Assembly (NCBI GenBank): GCA_019915015.1
Contig: JAHBBC010000029.1
Span: 124,001-188,000, forward strand
Length of the DNA stretch: 64,000 bases
Direction: 5' to 3'
Source: Auriscalpium vulgare
Taxonomy: Eukaryota > Basidiomycota > Agaricomycetes > Russulales > Auriscalpiaceae
Position numbers and translations under genes: made by a program. Positions 1-11,011 of this stretch are shown piece after piece (the first letter of the stretch is position 1; each line of letters opens with the position of its first letter). The notes under the pieces are model-generated. The model was not told where the DNA came from and did not search any database. It saw only the letters and a program-made list of their open reading frames with translations.

Positions 1-1183
1 CACAGTGCCGAGTCCGGGCTGCTCGAGCTGCTCGAAGAGGCGACGCGCGTGCTCAAGGACGACCGAGACGGCCTTTGGCGGAGCGATATGCGGTATTTGA
101 AGCTGTGGGTGCTCTATGCGAGCTATGTAGAGAAGCCCCAGATCATCTACCGCTACCTCATGGCGAATGACATCGGGACATGCTTTGCTCTGTTGTACGA
201 AGAACACGCGATCGTCGTAGAACGCAATGGCCGGTATGTGTCCAGTATGCCTCTCCTCCAGCATTGGTCGCTCATACACGTCGCAGGCGCAATGAGGCGG
301 ACGAAATATATCTTCTGGGGATACACCGTCAAGCCACGCCTCTCGAGCACCTCCAAATGCGACACCGCGAATTCCAGAAACGCATGATGCTCGCCTCGTC
401 CCAGCCCGCTGCCCCGCCCTCCCCACAGGCTCCCTCCACCAAAGCCGCTTCCAAGCGCAAAGTCCTCGGCGAATCCAGCACGTCGCGCACAGCATCCTCC
501 TCGTCATCGTCGCGCACCGCCCGCGCGCCCTCCGTCTCTACAGCCCCGCCCGTCACAGAGGACGTCTTTGGCGCGGGTGCGTCCACCCGCGCGCGGCCGA
601 ATGCGCGCCTGCAGGTCTTCGTCGACCCGTCGGGGGAGGACTCGCAGGCCGCCGGGAACCCTTGGGAGGAGCTCGGCACGCGCAAGGCCCGCATCAAGGA
701 GAACGTGCCGGACGTCGCGAAGATGGGCGGGACGACGCTGAAGCAGCCCGGCAAGCACCAGCGCCTCGCGTCTGCGGGCACGTCGCGCATCGCAGTGTTT
801 AAGGATCCTGAGCCGGGCGACGGCGACGCTGCAGGAGAGGAGGCGATGCCGCCGCCGCGCGTGGCTGCGCCGCGTGCGAAAGAGAAGGTAAAGGAGCTGG
901 CGCCGAAGACGCCTGCGAAGGGTGGGTTTGTGCCGTTCACGGACGAGGACAACGCGCCTGTGACGCCCTTCAGAGACGAGGTGAGCGTCGGGCAGTTGCG
1001 ATTTATGCGATTCGCTAACGGAAAGTTGACTCTTCTTAGGCCTCTTCTCCCGCCTCTGGTAGCGCCGTCCCAGACACGGTAATGAAGGCAAAGAGGGTCG
1101 GCGGAGACATGCCGAGCGAGGCTGAGGCGCTTAGGAAGGACCCCTTCAAGAACTACTCAGACAGGCCGGCCGACGTGGATTGA
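1..1183 (+). CDS. mad3: Mad3/BubR1-type spindle-assembly-checkpoint protein, 3' part (5' end outside window)
   Basis: Three exons (to 233, 287-980, 1040-1183) joined by introns of 53 and 59 bases. The first part is the TPR-like Mad3/BUB1 homology region 1, with YLKLWVLYASYVEKP, then the hallmark NEADEIYLLGI and REFQKRM. A KEN box (IKENVP) lies further on, followed by a conserved-looking tail ending in DPFKNYSDRPADVD. No kinase domain follows, so this is Mad3 rather than Bub1. In the family, Mad3 joins Mad2-Cdc20 in the mitotic checkpoint complex, and the KEN box blocks APC/C substrate binding; the N-terminal KEN box would lie before base 1. The middle is Ser/Pro/Ala-rich and probably disordered. 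The frame is clean across both introns. Confidence 0.93.
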
Positions 1184-1473
1184 TTCCGATGAGGTGTAGC
1201 ATTGGCGCTCTTTTTTTGCTTGATTTTTGGTCTACAACATGCCTTCCACGACTTGTATACTTGTATCATTCGTCCTGACCACGAACGCGATCTTATCTTA
1301 TCTATGCAGTAGCAGGCCTGATATGGCCGATGCTCAGCGACCGCAGTTCCTCACCTTCGTGCATCGACATCACCACCATCGCGTCCATCGGCCCTCTCCC
1401 AACCTTCTCATTGACATCTCTTTGGCTAATTTGACCGCATCTGTGACACGTACCACCAGAAAACCCACCCGCG

Positions 1474-4058
1474 ATGTCGTTCACGAAAGCCGCGCTGTAC
1501 ACCGCGAACCCTACCACCACGCGCGGCGTCTCCACAAAGCTCAGCGCGACGAAGGAGAAGATCGTCTACACGAATGGAAAGGCTGTGTTTGTGCGTTTGC
1601 TTTCCTCTCATACTCGCAGTCCCTTTGATCCTCGACGCACAGATCCGCGATATAAGCGTACGTCTGCCCCATCTCGGTTGCAGCGGCGCTGGCGCTGACA
1701 CTGCGCTCGCCATCGCAGAACCCCGGACTTGGTGTGGCGTATACAGGCCACGTTCAAAACACGACCGTCGCTCGCGCGTCGCCCACAGGGTACTACGTCG
1801 CCTCCGCGGACGTCACGGGCACCGGTGCGCGCCGCATCTTTGCATGTCCCGCGTCCCACGCACATCGCTGACGCGCCATGCCTCTTGTATCTGTGCAGTG
1901 CGCGTGTGGGACACCGTTGGCGAGGACCAGTCGCTGAAGGGCGAGTACAAGGTGATCTCGGGACGAATGTGCGTGCGATTGTTCGTTGGAGATTATGAGG
2001 AGTGACGGCTGACGAGACGCGTCTTTTGTGCAGAAACGATCTGGAGTGGGACGGCGAGAGCAAGCGGATCATTGCGGTGGGTGACGGCAGGGAGAAGTGC
2101 GTGCGGCTCTGGTTGCAGATTTGTGGGCGCTGATGCCTTGACAGGTTTGGACATGCGTTCATGTTCGACACGGGCACGTCGACGGGCGAGATCATCGGGC
2201 ACTCTAAAGTGCGTTGCCGGGCCAGTATTTTGATCACGCTTCGCTAATTGTGATCTTGTAGGCCATCAATGCCGTCGCCATCCGCCACCAGCGACCATTC
2301 CGTGCCGCCACTGCGGCCGACGACAACCTGATTGTCTTCCACCAGGGTACGCATTACCCCTTCGTTATTCATCCTGCACATCTAACAACCCTACAGGCGC
2401 ACCTTATAAATATGACAAGGTATTGTCTCCCTCATCCAACGTTGCGTTAGGAAATGTCATACGAATTGATTTGGGGCGCAGACAATCAAGACGCACAATA
2501 AATTTGTGCAGGACCTGCGCTACGCGGCGTCTGGCGACCATTTCGCGAGCGTTGGGTCAGATGGGAAGATCTTCCTGTACGACGGGAAGACGGGTGATAC
2601 CCTTGGGGACTTTGCAGAGGGACACAAGGGCACCATCGTGAGTGATGCGTTCCCTGGCGACGTATTGGCAGCGATCTGATTATGTGGCCGGGCTCATACA
2701 GTATGGCGTCAGCTGGAGTCTTGACGGCAAGCACATTTCGACGGCGTCAGCAGACGCGACTGTGAAATTATGTAAGTAGCGGCACTCGTTGGCAGCTCTC
2801 CAGCTGACTTGGAGCGATTGAAGGGGATGTGGAAACCAAAAAAGCGACCACTGTCTATACCCTCGGCAGTGGCGTTGACTACCAGCAAGTCGGCATCGTC
2901 TGGAGCGCACCTGACACCATCGTTTCGGTGGCGACGTCTGGCGACCTCAACGTTTTCGACCGGCGGACGGGCGACAAGCCCGCCAAAATCCTCCTTGTAT
3001 GTGCTGTGATCTCTTCTCCGCGGGTCAATTGTGCTGACGCTTCGTAGGGCCCGCAAAGAAGCGTCACAGCTGCGACGACCGTCGATCTGGAGACCTTCTT
3101 CGTGGGCACGGCCGACGGTCGTATACTTTCGTACGATGCAGGGGGAGACTCCTCCTATCTCGAAGGCCGAGGCCATTCGAATCTCGTCGCGGCGCTCGCA
3201 GCGTCGCCCGAGGGCAAAATCTTCTCAGTTGGTTACGATGATCGCTTGCGGGAGCTCGATGGGAAGTCATTTACGTGCGTCGCCTTTCCCTTCCCCGTGC
3301 TCGGCTCGCTGATGTCGCAGCACCAGGCCGGCGGAATTCTCCACCAGCGCGCAGCCGAAGGGCCTCGCCGTTGCGAGCGACGGGACCGTGCTTGTCGGGG
3401 AGGGCAGCGTAACGGAGGCTGTGCGCGCGAACCAGAAAGTCGCGGAGTTGAAGGCCAAGTCACCCGTGAGCGTGATTGCGGCGACGGGGTCCCTCGTCGC
3501 TATTGGCTCGGAGGTGCGTATTCGGATAGCTTCGTTATTCGGTTGCAGCTGTGGCTGACGGGCGCGGCAGGACACGAAGGTGCGGCTGTATGATTGGGAC
3601 GGCAAGGCGTTCAAGGAGGTAGCCACGCTGGACGGGAACAAGGGCACCGTGAGCGCGCTGGCGTTCTCACCTGACGGGACGAAATTGGCTGCAGGAGACG
3701 TGAGCTATCCTTTCATACACTACAATTATATCTGATCCGGCAATAGTCCTCCGGAAAAGTCGTTTTGTACGACGCCAAGGAATACAAGTCCATCACGTCG
3801 CGTTGGTCCTTCCACTCTGCCCGCGTGAACACCCTGAGCTGGACGGCGGATTCGAAGCACTGCGCGTCGGGCGCGCTCGACACGCACGTCTATGTCTGGA
3901 GCGTGGACAAGCCGATGAAGAATATTGCGATTAAGAATGCAGTGTCGGGTGGTGTTAACGCGGTGTTTTGGCTGAAGCAGGGCGGGGGGAAGGGTCGCCT
4001 GGTGGGCACGGGCGCGGACGCGAGCGTGAGGGTTTGGGAGGTCGCTTTCCATGCATAA
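1474..4058 (+). CDS. aip1: Actin-interacting protein 1 (WD40), cofilin cofactor
   Basis: Starts MSFTKAALYTANPTT and ends SVRVWEVAFHA. Many small exons splice with GT..AG introns of about 50-60 bases into a run of WD40 repeats, for example VRVWDTVGEDQ, NDLEWDGESKRI, SWSLDGKHISTASADATVKL and LSWTADSKHCASGALDTHVY. The order and about 600-residue length fit Aip1/WDR1, a two-propeller protein that works with cofilin to disassemble actin filaments in cortical patches. I checked several splice junctions, including the weak-looking one at about 3274-3325, and the frame holds. The start follows a pyrimidine-rich leader and is the only ATG giving the conserved N-terminus. It lies tail to head with mad3 upstream (290-base gap). 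Confidence 0.93.
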
Positions 4059-4780
4059 GCACGGGAGCGACGCAGCAATGGACGTGTACAACGGTGTACA
4101 AACTAATGATATAGGTTTCGTTCCAATCACTGACTTCTGACAATCTATATCGACTCGGGCACGACCGCTCTCCGGCGCGCATACTCCCGCGCACCGCACT
4201 GACCAAAGGACGTGCAGCGCGCTCTGAGAGCATGACCCGACTGCTTCCTGCAGAGGTCTACCTCCCATTCCCACTTGCTTTTCCCTTGCGCCTCCAGCCG
4301 CCATGGCAAGCGCGCGTGGGGCGCCTTACGGAGCACCGCTAGCCAGGAAAGAAGAGAAGGAGGAGAGATCAAGTGGTAATAGTATGTAATATCCTTGGAG
4401 AAGGAATCACACGGGCGACTCAAATGGAAGAGTACAACGATGTACTAAATGGAGACTGCCTCACGACGAGTTGCGTGGCTGGACTGGGATGACGACTGGG
4501 ATGACGAAGGATTCTCTCTGGCTGACTTTGTTAGAAAGATACGAATGATAGCCTGAGATTCAGAGGCTTCTTGACGCTGTGTTCCTGCTGCGAAGGACTT
4601 CGACGAAACAATAGTTAGTGCCGACAATTGGAATATTGTGACGGGTAGGCGCCGGTAGTTACATAATCCTCATTTCTTCGAGTGATTTTTGCAGTGAGAG
4701 CAGCTTGGTCTTGTCCCCGTCGAGAGCACCTTCTCCTCGTCCCATCCGCCTCTCGTTCTCCTCTTTCCTTCACGACAGTC
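4059..4780. other. Intergenic region between aip1 and the Rrm4-like gene
   Basis: About 720 bases with no convincing coding frame. It should hold the aip1 3' UTR and the promoter of the next gene. The last 80 bases before 4781 are rich in C and T, as is common upstream of fungal start codons. No repeat or RNA gene was recognised. Confidence 0.6.
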
Positions 4781-7606
4781 ATGGCAGACGAGTACAGTCC
4801 GCAGCACGGCGCTCACGAACCGGAACCCCATCCCTACCTTCACGAACCGCTCCTCCACATCTCAGGCATCCCAGCCTTCGTTTCCGACGAGAATCTCGCC
4901 CTGGCGTTCGGGGCGTGCGCGCCATTTCGCCCCCGCATCGCTCGTGATGGATCAGGCGGTCCCGTTGGCGGCACGATCGAGTTCAAGTACCTCGAGAAAG
5001 GTCAGTGGCACCACCCCCTTCGCGCCCGCATCTCCGCCGCGCCTCCGCTTGGTCCTGCTGCTGACGCGTATATCCAGCTGAAAAGGCGCTTGCGACCCTA
5101 CAAGGGAGGCCGATCCCAGGCACGACGCCGACCGCACTCCTCGTGCTCTCCCCATACCCGCCGACCACGCCCCCGACCCCACTCCCCCCGCCGAGCGCCT
5201 CCCCGCGCCTCGTCAAGCACCTGCCTCCAGGGTACACCGACAATCAGCTTTACGACTTGTTCCGATCCTTTGGCGCCCTCGCGTCGGTGCGCACGCAGGC
5301 GAACTTCGGCAAAGACACGGGCGTGGTGGAATTTTGGCGCGAGGAGGACGCGCGGCAAGCCGAGGAGGCAATGCATTGTGCAGACGTTGAGGGACAGAAC
5401 ATAGCGGTGCAGGTTTATCAGCCGCGACGGACAAGTGGGCAGATCTCAGAATTCAGCCCGAGCGCGCCTGCGTTCGTTCCCGCCGCAGCCGGATATCCCA
5501 GCCCGTACCCGACCCAGGTGAGTGCTCGTGGCGTCTTGATTCCCTCGCCAACTGGCTGAGTCATCCAGTATTCGCCACCACGGGCTTCCCCTTTCCACGT
5601 TCGATCCCCAGGGCCGTTCATTCATGGTCCCGGCCAACAGGTTCAATTGGCGCCTGTGCACGGTCCTGGCTCGACCAGCCATAGTGGGCTGATCGACCCG
5701 TGCAACTTGTTCTGCAAAGTATGCTTCCCCAGTGGCTTCAAATCACGCTGTCCTCACTCGATCACCTCAGAACCTCGATCTCTCGCTAGACTCGAATGGC
5801 CTCTTCTCCCATTTCCGCCAGGTGAGCGCCCATTTTCGCATTTAGTGTGATATCGCGTACTGAACGAAGTGCAGTTTGGTCAAATCGTGAGGTACGTTAG
5901 ATTCTCGTCTAGCAGCGAAAGTCGTCTCACCTGTTTGCAGTGCTCGTGTGATGAGGGATGAGAGAGGCAACAGCCGTGGCTTTGGTTTTGTCTCATACCA
6001 GACGCCAGATGCTGGTGAGTTGCATGAAGTCTTGGACCAGTGCGTACTCAAGCAACTGTCATGAAGCTTCTGCCGCCATGCACGCTATGAACGGCGCGAT
6101 TTTCGGCAACAAGCAGATGGTCGTACGTCTGCACGAGCCGAAGCAGTTGCGTCAAGAGAAACTGGCTGCGCGATTTTCGGGACACAATGGTCATCCAAGG
6201 AGTGCAAGCGGTGCCACGAGCCCTACATTAAGTGAAGGCGGGGAGAGCTACGCTGGATGGCCGAGTCCCAGCACGCGTTCTGTGATGTTGGGTTCTCCCG
6301 TTGGACACCATGACAAGCTAGACAGGCCACGGAGAGGGTCTGGTAGCTATTACAATGTTGGTATCAGCGTTTACCGCCTCCGATCTTGCACTAATTATCT
6401 TCTATAACAGGCGGCCCTTGCTGGCACCTTGAATTTGCCTATGCGCTACGACGACCTTTCCGCTCTGTCTCCCGTCGTTCGCAAGGAAGTCCTCACTGGT
6501 GAACTCAGCCGACGGATTAAGACCGCGAACCTCGTGCCACCGTCTGAAGTCGACTCCGTTGTCGAAAGCCTCGTTGGACTGTCCCTGTCGGAGGTGCTCG
6601 CCACAATCCAGGACCCGGAGAAGCTCAATAACCAGGTGCAACGCGCGCAATCCTCGCTTTCGCCCGGCAAGATCGCACCTCCGGTCAAGTCACCGTCGCC
6701 CGCACTGTCACACGACTCGCGCCTGCTAGACGCCGACGCGTTGAACGCTACTGCATCTGCCCCAGAACACCCCTCCACGCCGGTTTCCATTGCCGCCTCT
6801 GTTTCAACACCACCGCGGACGTCCTCGCCCTCCGGTTCCGTCGCCCCTGCCACAGCCTCTGAGCGCGAGCGTATCTTCGCTGCTGTATCGCGCCTTGAGC
6901 CCGGGCAAGCGGAAGAGCTTACCGAGCTGCTCATGAGCCTTCCGAAACGCGAGCGTGCTATGTGCCTTTTCAACGTCGAGGTCTTGCGTGCGAAAATCGC
7001 AGACGCCAAGGCCGTGCTCGACAGCGATGATGCGGAGACGCCTGCGCCTGCCAAAATACCACTGCACAGCGTCCCGGAGGTGCCTGTGACGCCACAGAGC
7101 AAGAAGACGGCGTCGACAGCTCTCGAGGACACTCCCCGCACGCCGGACTTGTCATCGCGTGGCCCGTCTGCTGCCGCGTCGCCATCGCCAGCCACGCCAA
7201 GCGCCGCGCATACGATCGCGTCCCTCGCACGCCTTCCCGCTGTCGAGATCATCCGTCTCGCGAACTCGCCGTCGTCGACTGGGCTGCCGTTGCCGAAGGC
7301 AGACGTGCTCGTAACGAAGGCCACCGATGAGTTCATTGACTCGCTCGCGCATGAGACGACCCAGATCCAGAAGCAGAAGGTCGGCGATAAATTGTGAGTG
7401 GTCCCACGCAGCCGTCCTTCAGGTTTGTTGACTCTCCGGTGTGCAGGTTCAAAATAGTCAAGTCGTTCGGGCTGAAGAGCGCGCCGAAGCTCACTATAGC
7501 ACTTCTCGACCAGGATGATCTCCGTGCGCTCGCGCACCTCATGAACAGCTATCCCTCTGTGCTAAAGGAGAAGGCCATTCTTGTCCAGCAAGCATCTGGC
7601 AAGTAA
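4781..7606 (+). CDS. Rrm4-like endosomal mRNA transporter: three RRMs and three MLLE domains
   Basis: Starts MADEYSPQHG. After splicing, three RRMs appear: RRM1 near 4855-5135 (LLHISGIPAFVSDENL), RRM2 near 5205-5420 (RLVKHLPPGYTDNQLYDLF), and RRM3 near 5690-6135, with an RNP1-like RGFGFVSY. The C-terminal half has three MademoiseLLE-type helical domains: 6440-6640 (SPVVRKEVLTGELSRRI), 6860-7020 (ASERERIFAAVSRLEPGQ) and 7375-7600 (KVGDKLFKIVKSFG, then LTIALLDQDDLRALAHLM). This order matches Ustilago Rrm4, which carries mRNAs on early endosomes along microtubules and docks through its last MLLE to PAM2-like motifs of Upa1. Ordinary Pab1 has four RRMs and one MLLE. The Ser/Pro/Thr linker between MLLE2 and MLLE3 is probably disordered. 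Substrates cannot be told from sequence. Confidence 0.82.
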
Positions 7607-8786
7607 ATTGCCTGCGTTTGCTGCCCCACCTTCTTGCTGTAGACTCCTCCGACTGCCGTCCTCAAAACTTTCATTTCATCGCCTGCCCGCCGTAGCTGTG
7701 TCCGCTTTCAATGGTTCTTGACCCGCCTTCTGCATATTGCCGGAGCGATGCATCTCAGAATGCAGCTCTTGTTCGTCATATCTGTGCTATACCATCACCT
7801 CCCTCCTGCGACGGCGCACCCATCATATTTTCTGGATGATCTATATCCCTTCACCTGTACGGGTCTCTCGCACCCCCCTGTTCATTGTTTTGCATATTCC
7901 TTCCCCCGTCATTGTCTCACCGCGCTGAAAATGTCTACGATACAGTACTTACATACCTTCCTTTGAATGGATCCGCTTAGCTACCCGCCACTTCTCACCG
8001 TTCTTCATATTTGTCGTCTTCTGCTGCTCTAATAACGACCTGTCACGACGTGCTCCAAACGTACTTACGCTGTTCAGATCTTCTACGCTGTTATCTTCAC
8101 TCGTGCTTGGTTGGGGTTGTTCAATCGATGAAAGCTTCCGCTGAACCCAGGGTCAACAATATCAATACGGAGCTGAGCAGTACTGGTGGCCATGAGCGCT
8201 GCCTTTCCGCGGGGCGGGGCTTGATCCGAAGAGGCCGGGCGGCTGCGGCACTTGGCATCTTCTTCCCAACATCCATCTTCTCGCCTGCACGCTGGCCCCA
8301 CCTTCGCCTATTAGCTGCTTTGTTTACCCGCCCGCCTTGTGCCCGTCCTTCGCATCGCACTCGTAGCGTATCCTGCCACTAATTGTAAGCAATACATCAG
8401 CTTCGTCGTGCCGACGTGCATGTCCATCCCACCTTGAGCGAATCGTGGTGTCTGCAAGCCTGCCCTCGGCGGTTCGTCCTCACCGCGACTGATCCGACTA
8501 ACGTAGGCCGGGCTCACTCCCCACCGACCTTCTAGCCCTTGCGGGGTGTTTCAACTTTGCACAAGACGATGCCTTTTGCGGATATCATCAGGCTCGCGCC
8601 CCTGCTTCAGATCTTTTCCCGCTGCTCCGTTGCCTGCAAAGGTTGATCGGTGTACACGGCGACGGTGCCAGTCCTCATCAATTATAAGTAGCACGCAGCA
8701 CTGGAGGCTTCTCTGCTGGCGCGTCGGTCACCCCCCCTGTACGCCAAACAACTCGCCTCCTTCCCAATCTCTTCCCTGTTGTTGCG
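7607..8786. other. Intergenic region: Rrm4-like 3' UTR and GH18 copy 1 promoter
   Basis: The first 350 bases are C/T-rich, as in a fungal 3' UTR. From about 8000 the sequence is recognisably duplicated upstream of the second chitinase (from about 10565), so the tandem duplication included the promoter. A segment of about 400 bases (about 8160-8566) is present here but absent at the equivalent point near 10712. No coding frame is supported. Confidence 0.6.
8683..8688 (+). promoter_or_regulatory. TATA-like element of GH18 copy 1
   Basis: TATAAG about 100 bases before the ATG. The equivalent place in copy 2 has CATAAATAG, so the spacing is conserved between the duplicates. Confidence 0.5.
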
Positions 8787-10285
8787 ATGGTGACGTTCCA
8801 CTTGGTGCTGAAGCTGGGTACGCTGCTGGCGGGCGCGTGTCACGTTGCCAGCGCCAGTGCATTTCCAGGCGGGGCAGGCCATGGCAAGTCTGCGGACAGC
8901 TTAGTCGCTGCGAGTTGGTACGCAGGCTGGCATGCTGACGACGTGCCCCTCGCGACCGTGAGCTGGAGCAAGTATACCCACATGACATATGCCTTTGCGT
9001 GCGTTTCATACACTTAAATATTTATGATGGAACTGAGTATTCCTGCAGGGAGACAGCGCCCAGTGTCCATGAGCTATCGTTGTCGGATAGTGATGCGACG
9101 TTCTTGCAGCAGTTCGTTTCAACAGCCCATACACACGTGAGTTGTATTCTCCGCGGATCCGATAGAATCTGACGACGTAGTTTCAGAGCGTCAAAGCTCT
9201 GGTGTCAGTAGGAGGTTGGACGGGCGGCCTGTACTACTCTACCGACGTGGGCAGTGCTGAAAATCGCACGGCATTTGTGAAGACAATTACCCAGCTGGCC
9301 ACGAAGTACAACCTGGATGGCATCGACTTTGAGTGAGCTTCAACTCGTCTATTCCCTTGAACGCGCAGTGCTGATCCGAGTTCTCAGCTGGGAGTACCCC
9401 AACAGTGCTGGCATTGGCTGTAATCAGGTCAACGCGGATGACGTCGCCCACTTCCTTTCGTTCCTTCAGGAGCTGCGTGCGGACCCTATCGGCGCGAAGC
9501 TATTCCTCACCGCCGCCACGCCCGTCCTGCCGTGGTCCGATGCGTCCGGAAATCACGCCACGAACCTCACCGGTTTTGGCACCGTGCTGGACTACGTCGC
9601 CATCATGAACTACGACGTGTGGGGTCCGTGGGCGGCCACCGCAGGCCCGAACGCGCCGCTCGACGACGCGTGTGTCGCTGACCCCGCCATGCAGGCGGTG
9701 GGCTCCGCCGTGTCCGCTGTGAACGCGTGGCATGCCACGGGCATCCCGTACAACAAGATCGTCCTCGGCGTGGCGGGGTATGGGCATTCGTTCCGCGTCA
9801 AGCCGGCGGACGCGCTCCCTCAGGGTGCGAATGGCACGCTAGCATCGTTCCCTGTGTTCGACGCGGCGGATCAGCCGCTGGGCGACAAGTGGGACGACCC
9901 GAACCCAGGCCCCGATGTATGTGGCAATCCGCAGGGTGCGGGGGGTGCCTTCGACTATTGGGGCCTCATCGAAGGGGGGTTTTTGAATGCCGACGGCACG
10001 CCGGCGGCGGGCATCTCATATTCATTCGATGCTTGCAGCCAGACAGTGCGTCCATGTCCCTCCTGCCTCTGCAGGATGCCCGCTAATCGCTGCCTCCCCT
10101 TTTAGCCGTATGTTTACAACGCGACTTCGCAAGTCTACATAGCGTATGACGATGCGAAGTCATTCGCGGCCAAGGGTGCGTTCATCGAAAAGACAGGCCT
10201 GCGTGGATTTGCCATGTGGCAAACCGGTGGCGATTATAAAGATACCCTGATGAATTCCATTCGCGGCGCCGCTGGATTTGCTTAA
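8787..10285 (+). CDS. Secreted GH18 chitinase, copy 1 (intact)
   Basis: Five exons (8787-8998, 9049-9136, 9187-9332, 9388-10045, 10106-10285) give 427 residues. The N-terminus is a signal peptide (VLKLGTLLAGACHVASASA). GH18 landmarks follow in order: SWYAGWHADD (strand 1), KALVSVGGWTGG (SxGG motif), DGIDFDWEYP formed across the third intron (DxxDxDxE with the catalytic Glu), MNYDVWGPW (strand 6), GVAGYGHSF and a late GFAMWQTGGD Trp. It should hydrolyse beta-1,4-GlcNAc chains outside the cell or in the wall, in remodelling, autolysis or feeding. No carbohydrate-binding module or GPI signal is seen. The ATG is fixed by the signal peptide and by conservation in copy 2. Confidence 0.92.
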
Positions 10286-11011
10286 AATCCATAGCTAAAT
10301 ACTCATATATGTGTTCACGCATTTGATTAACATGGACCAAAAGTTGGCGGGAGTCGTTGACCTCACTGACCTATCATACCATATTACTGTCCGAGATCAC
10401 CAACACTTGACCAACATATGTAACGGCATATTCAGGAAACCCTTCATCGCAGCAGTACTACTTGTTCGTCATTGATGGCTTTGTCTAGCGCAGGAAATCG
10501 TAAGAATGTACGTTCTGTTGGACTACTACTTAGACCCCACCGGCGTCACTCTTTCTCGCCTTCAGTCTTCCTCGTCTTCTGCCGCTCTAATAACGACCGG
10601 TCTTGACAAACGTTCTTGCGCTGTTGTTAATATGAGCTTGCTTGTGGTGGTTGTTCACAGGTTTCCAGTCAATCAAAAGAAAGTTTTCCGCCGAATCCAG
10701 GGCCAACAATACAGAACCTGCCTTTTGCGGATATCATATGGCTCAAGCCATGCTTCGTCTCTGCTTCCATCTCGTCTGGCAAATGGTTCGCTTCGAGATA
10801 TTTTCACACTGCTCCGCTGCCTGCAGAACCACATGCTCAAGAAGTTGAGAAACACGTATCGGTGGTATACGGCCGTGGTGCCAGTCCTCGTCACATAAAT
10901 AGCAGGACTTGAGGCTGCCCTGCTGGCGTGTTGGTCACCCTCTGTACGCCAAACAACTCCTCTCCTCGGATCTTCCATCCACGACCTATCTGTGCCTTCC
11001 CTGTTTTTGCG
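10286..11011. other. Spacer between the two GH18 copies
   Basis: The first part is the copy 1 3' region (AT-rich). From about 10565 on it is the duplicated promoter of copy 2, diverged from unit A but alignable in blocks. No independent gene is seen. Confidence 0.6.
10894..10902 (+). promoter_or_regulatory. TATA-like element of GH18 copy 2
   Basis: CATAAATAG, 110-118 bases before the ATG at 11012, at the position matching the copy 1 element. Confidence 0.45.

Larger units (their letters stand above)
8000..10285 (+). repeat. Tandem segmental duplication, unit A (GH18 copy 1 plus promoter)
   Basis: Shared landmarks with unit B include a CTCTAATAACGACC block (about 8028 and 10586), CCTTTTGCGGATATCAT (about 8570 and 10720), GTACGCCAAACAACTC just before the ATG, and near-identical coding exons with the same four intron positions. 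Unit A carries an extra segment of about 400 bases in the promoter. Confidence 0.85.
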
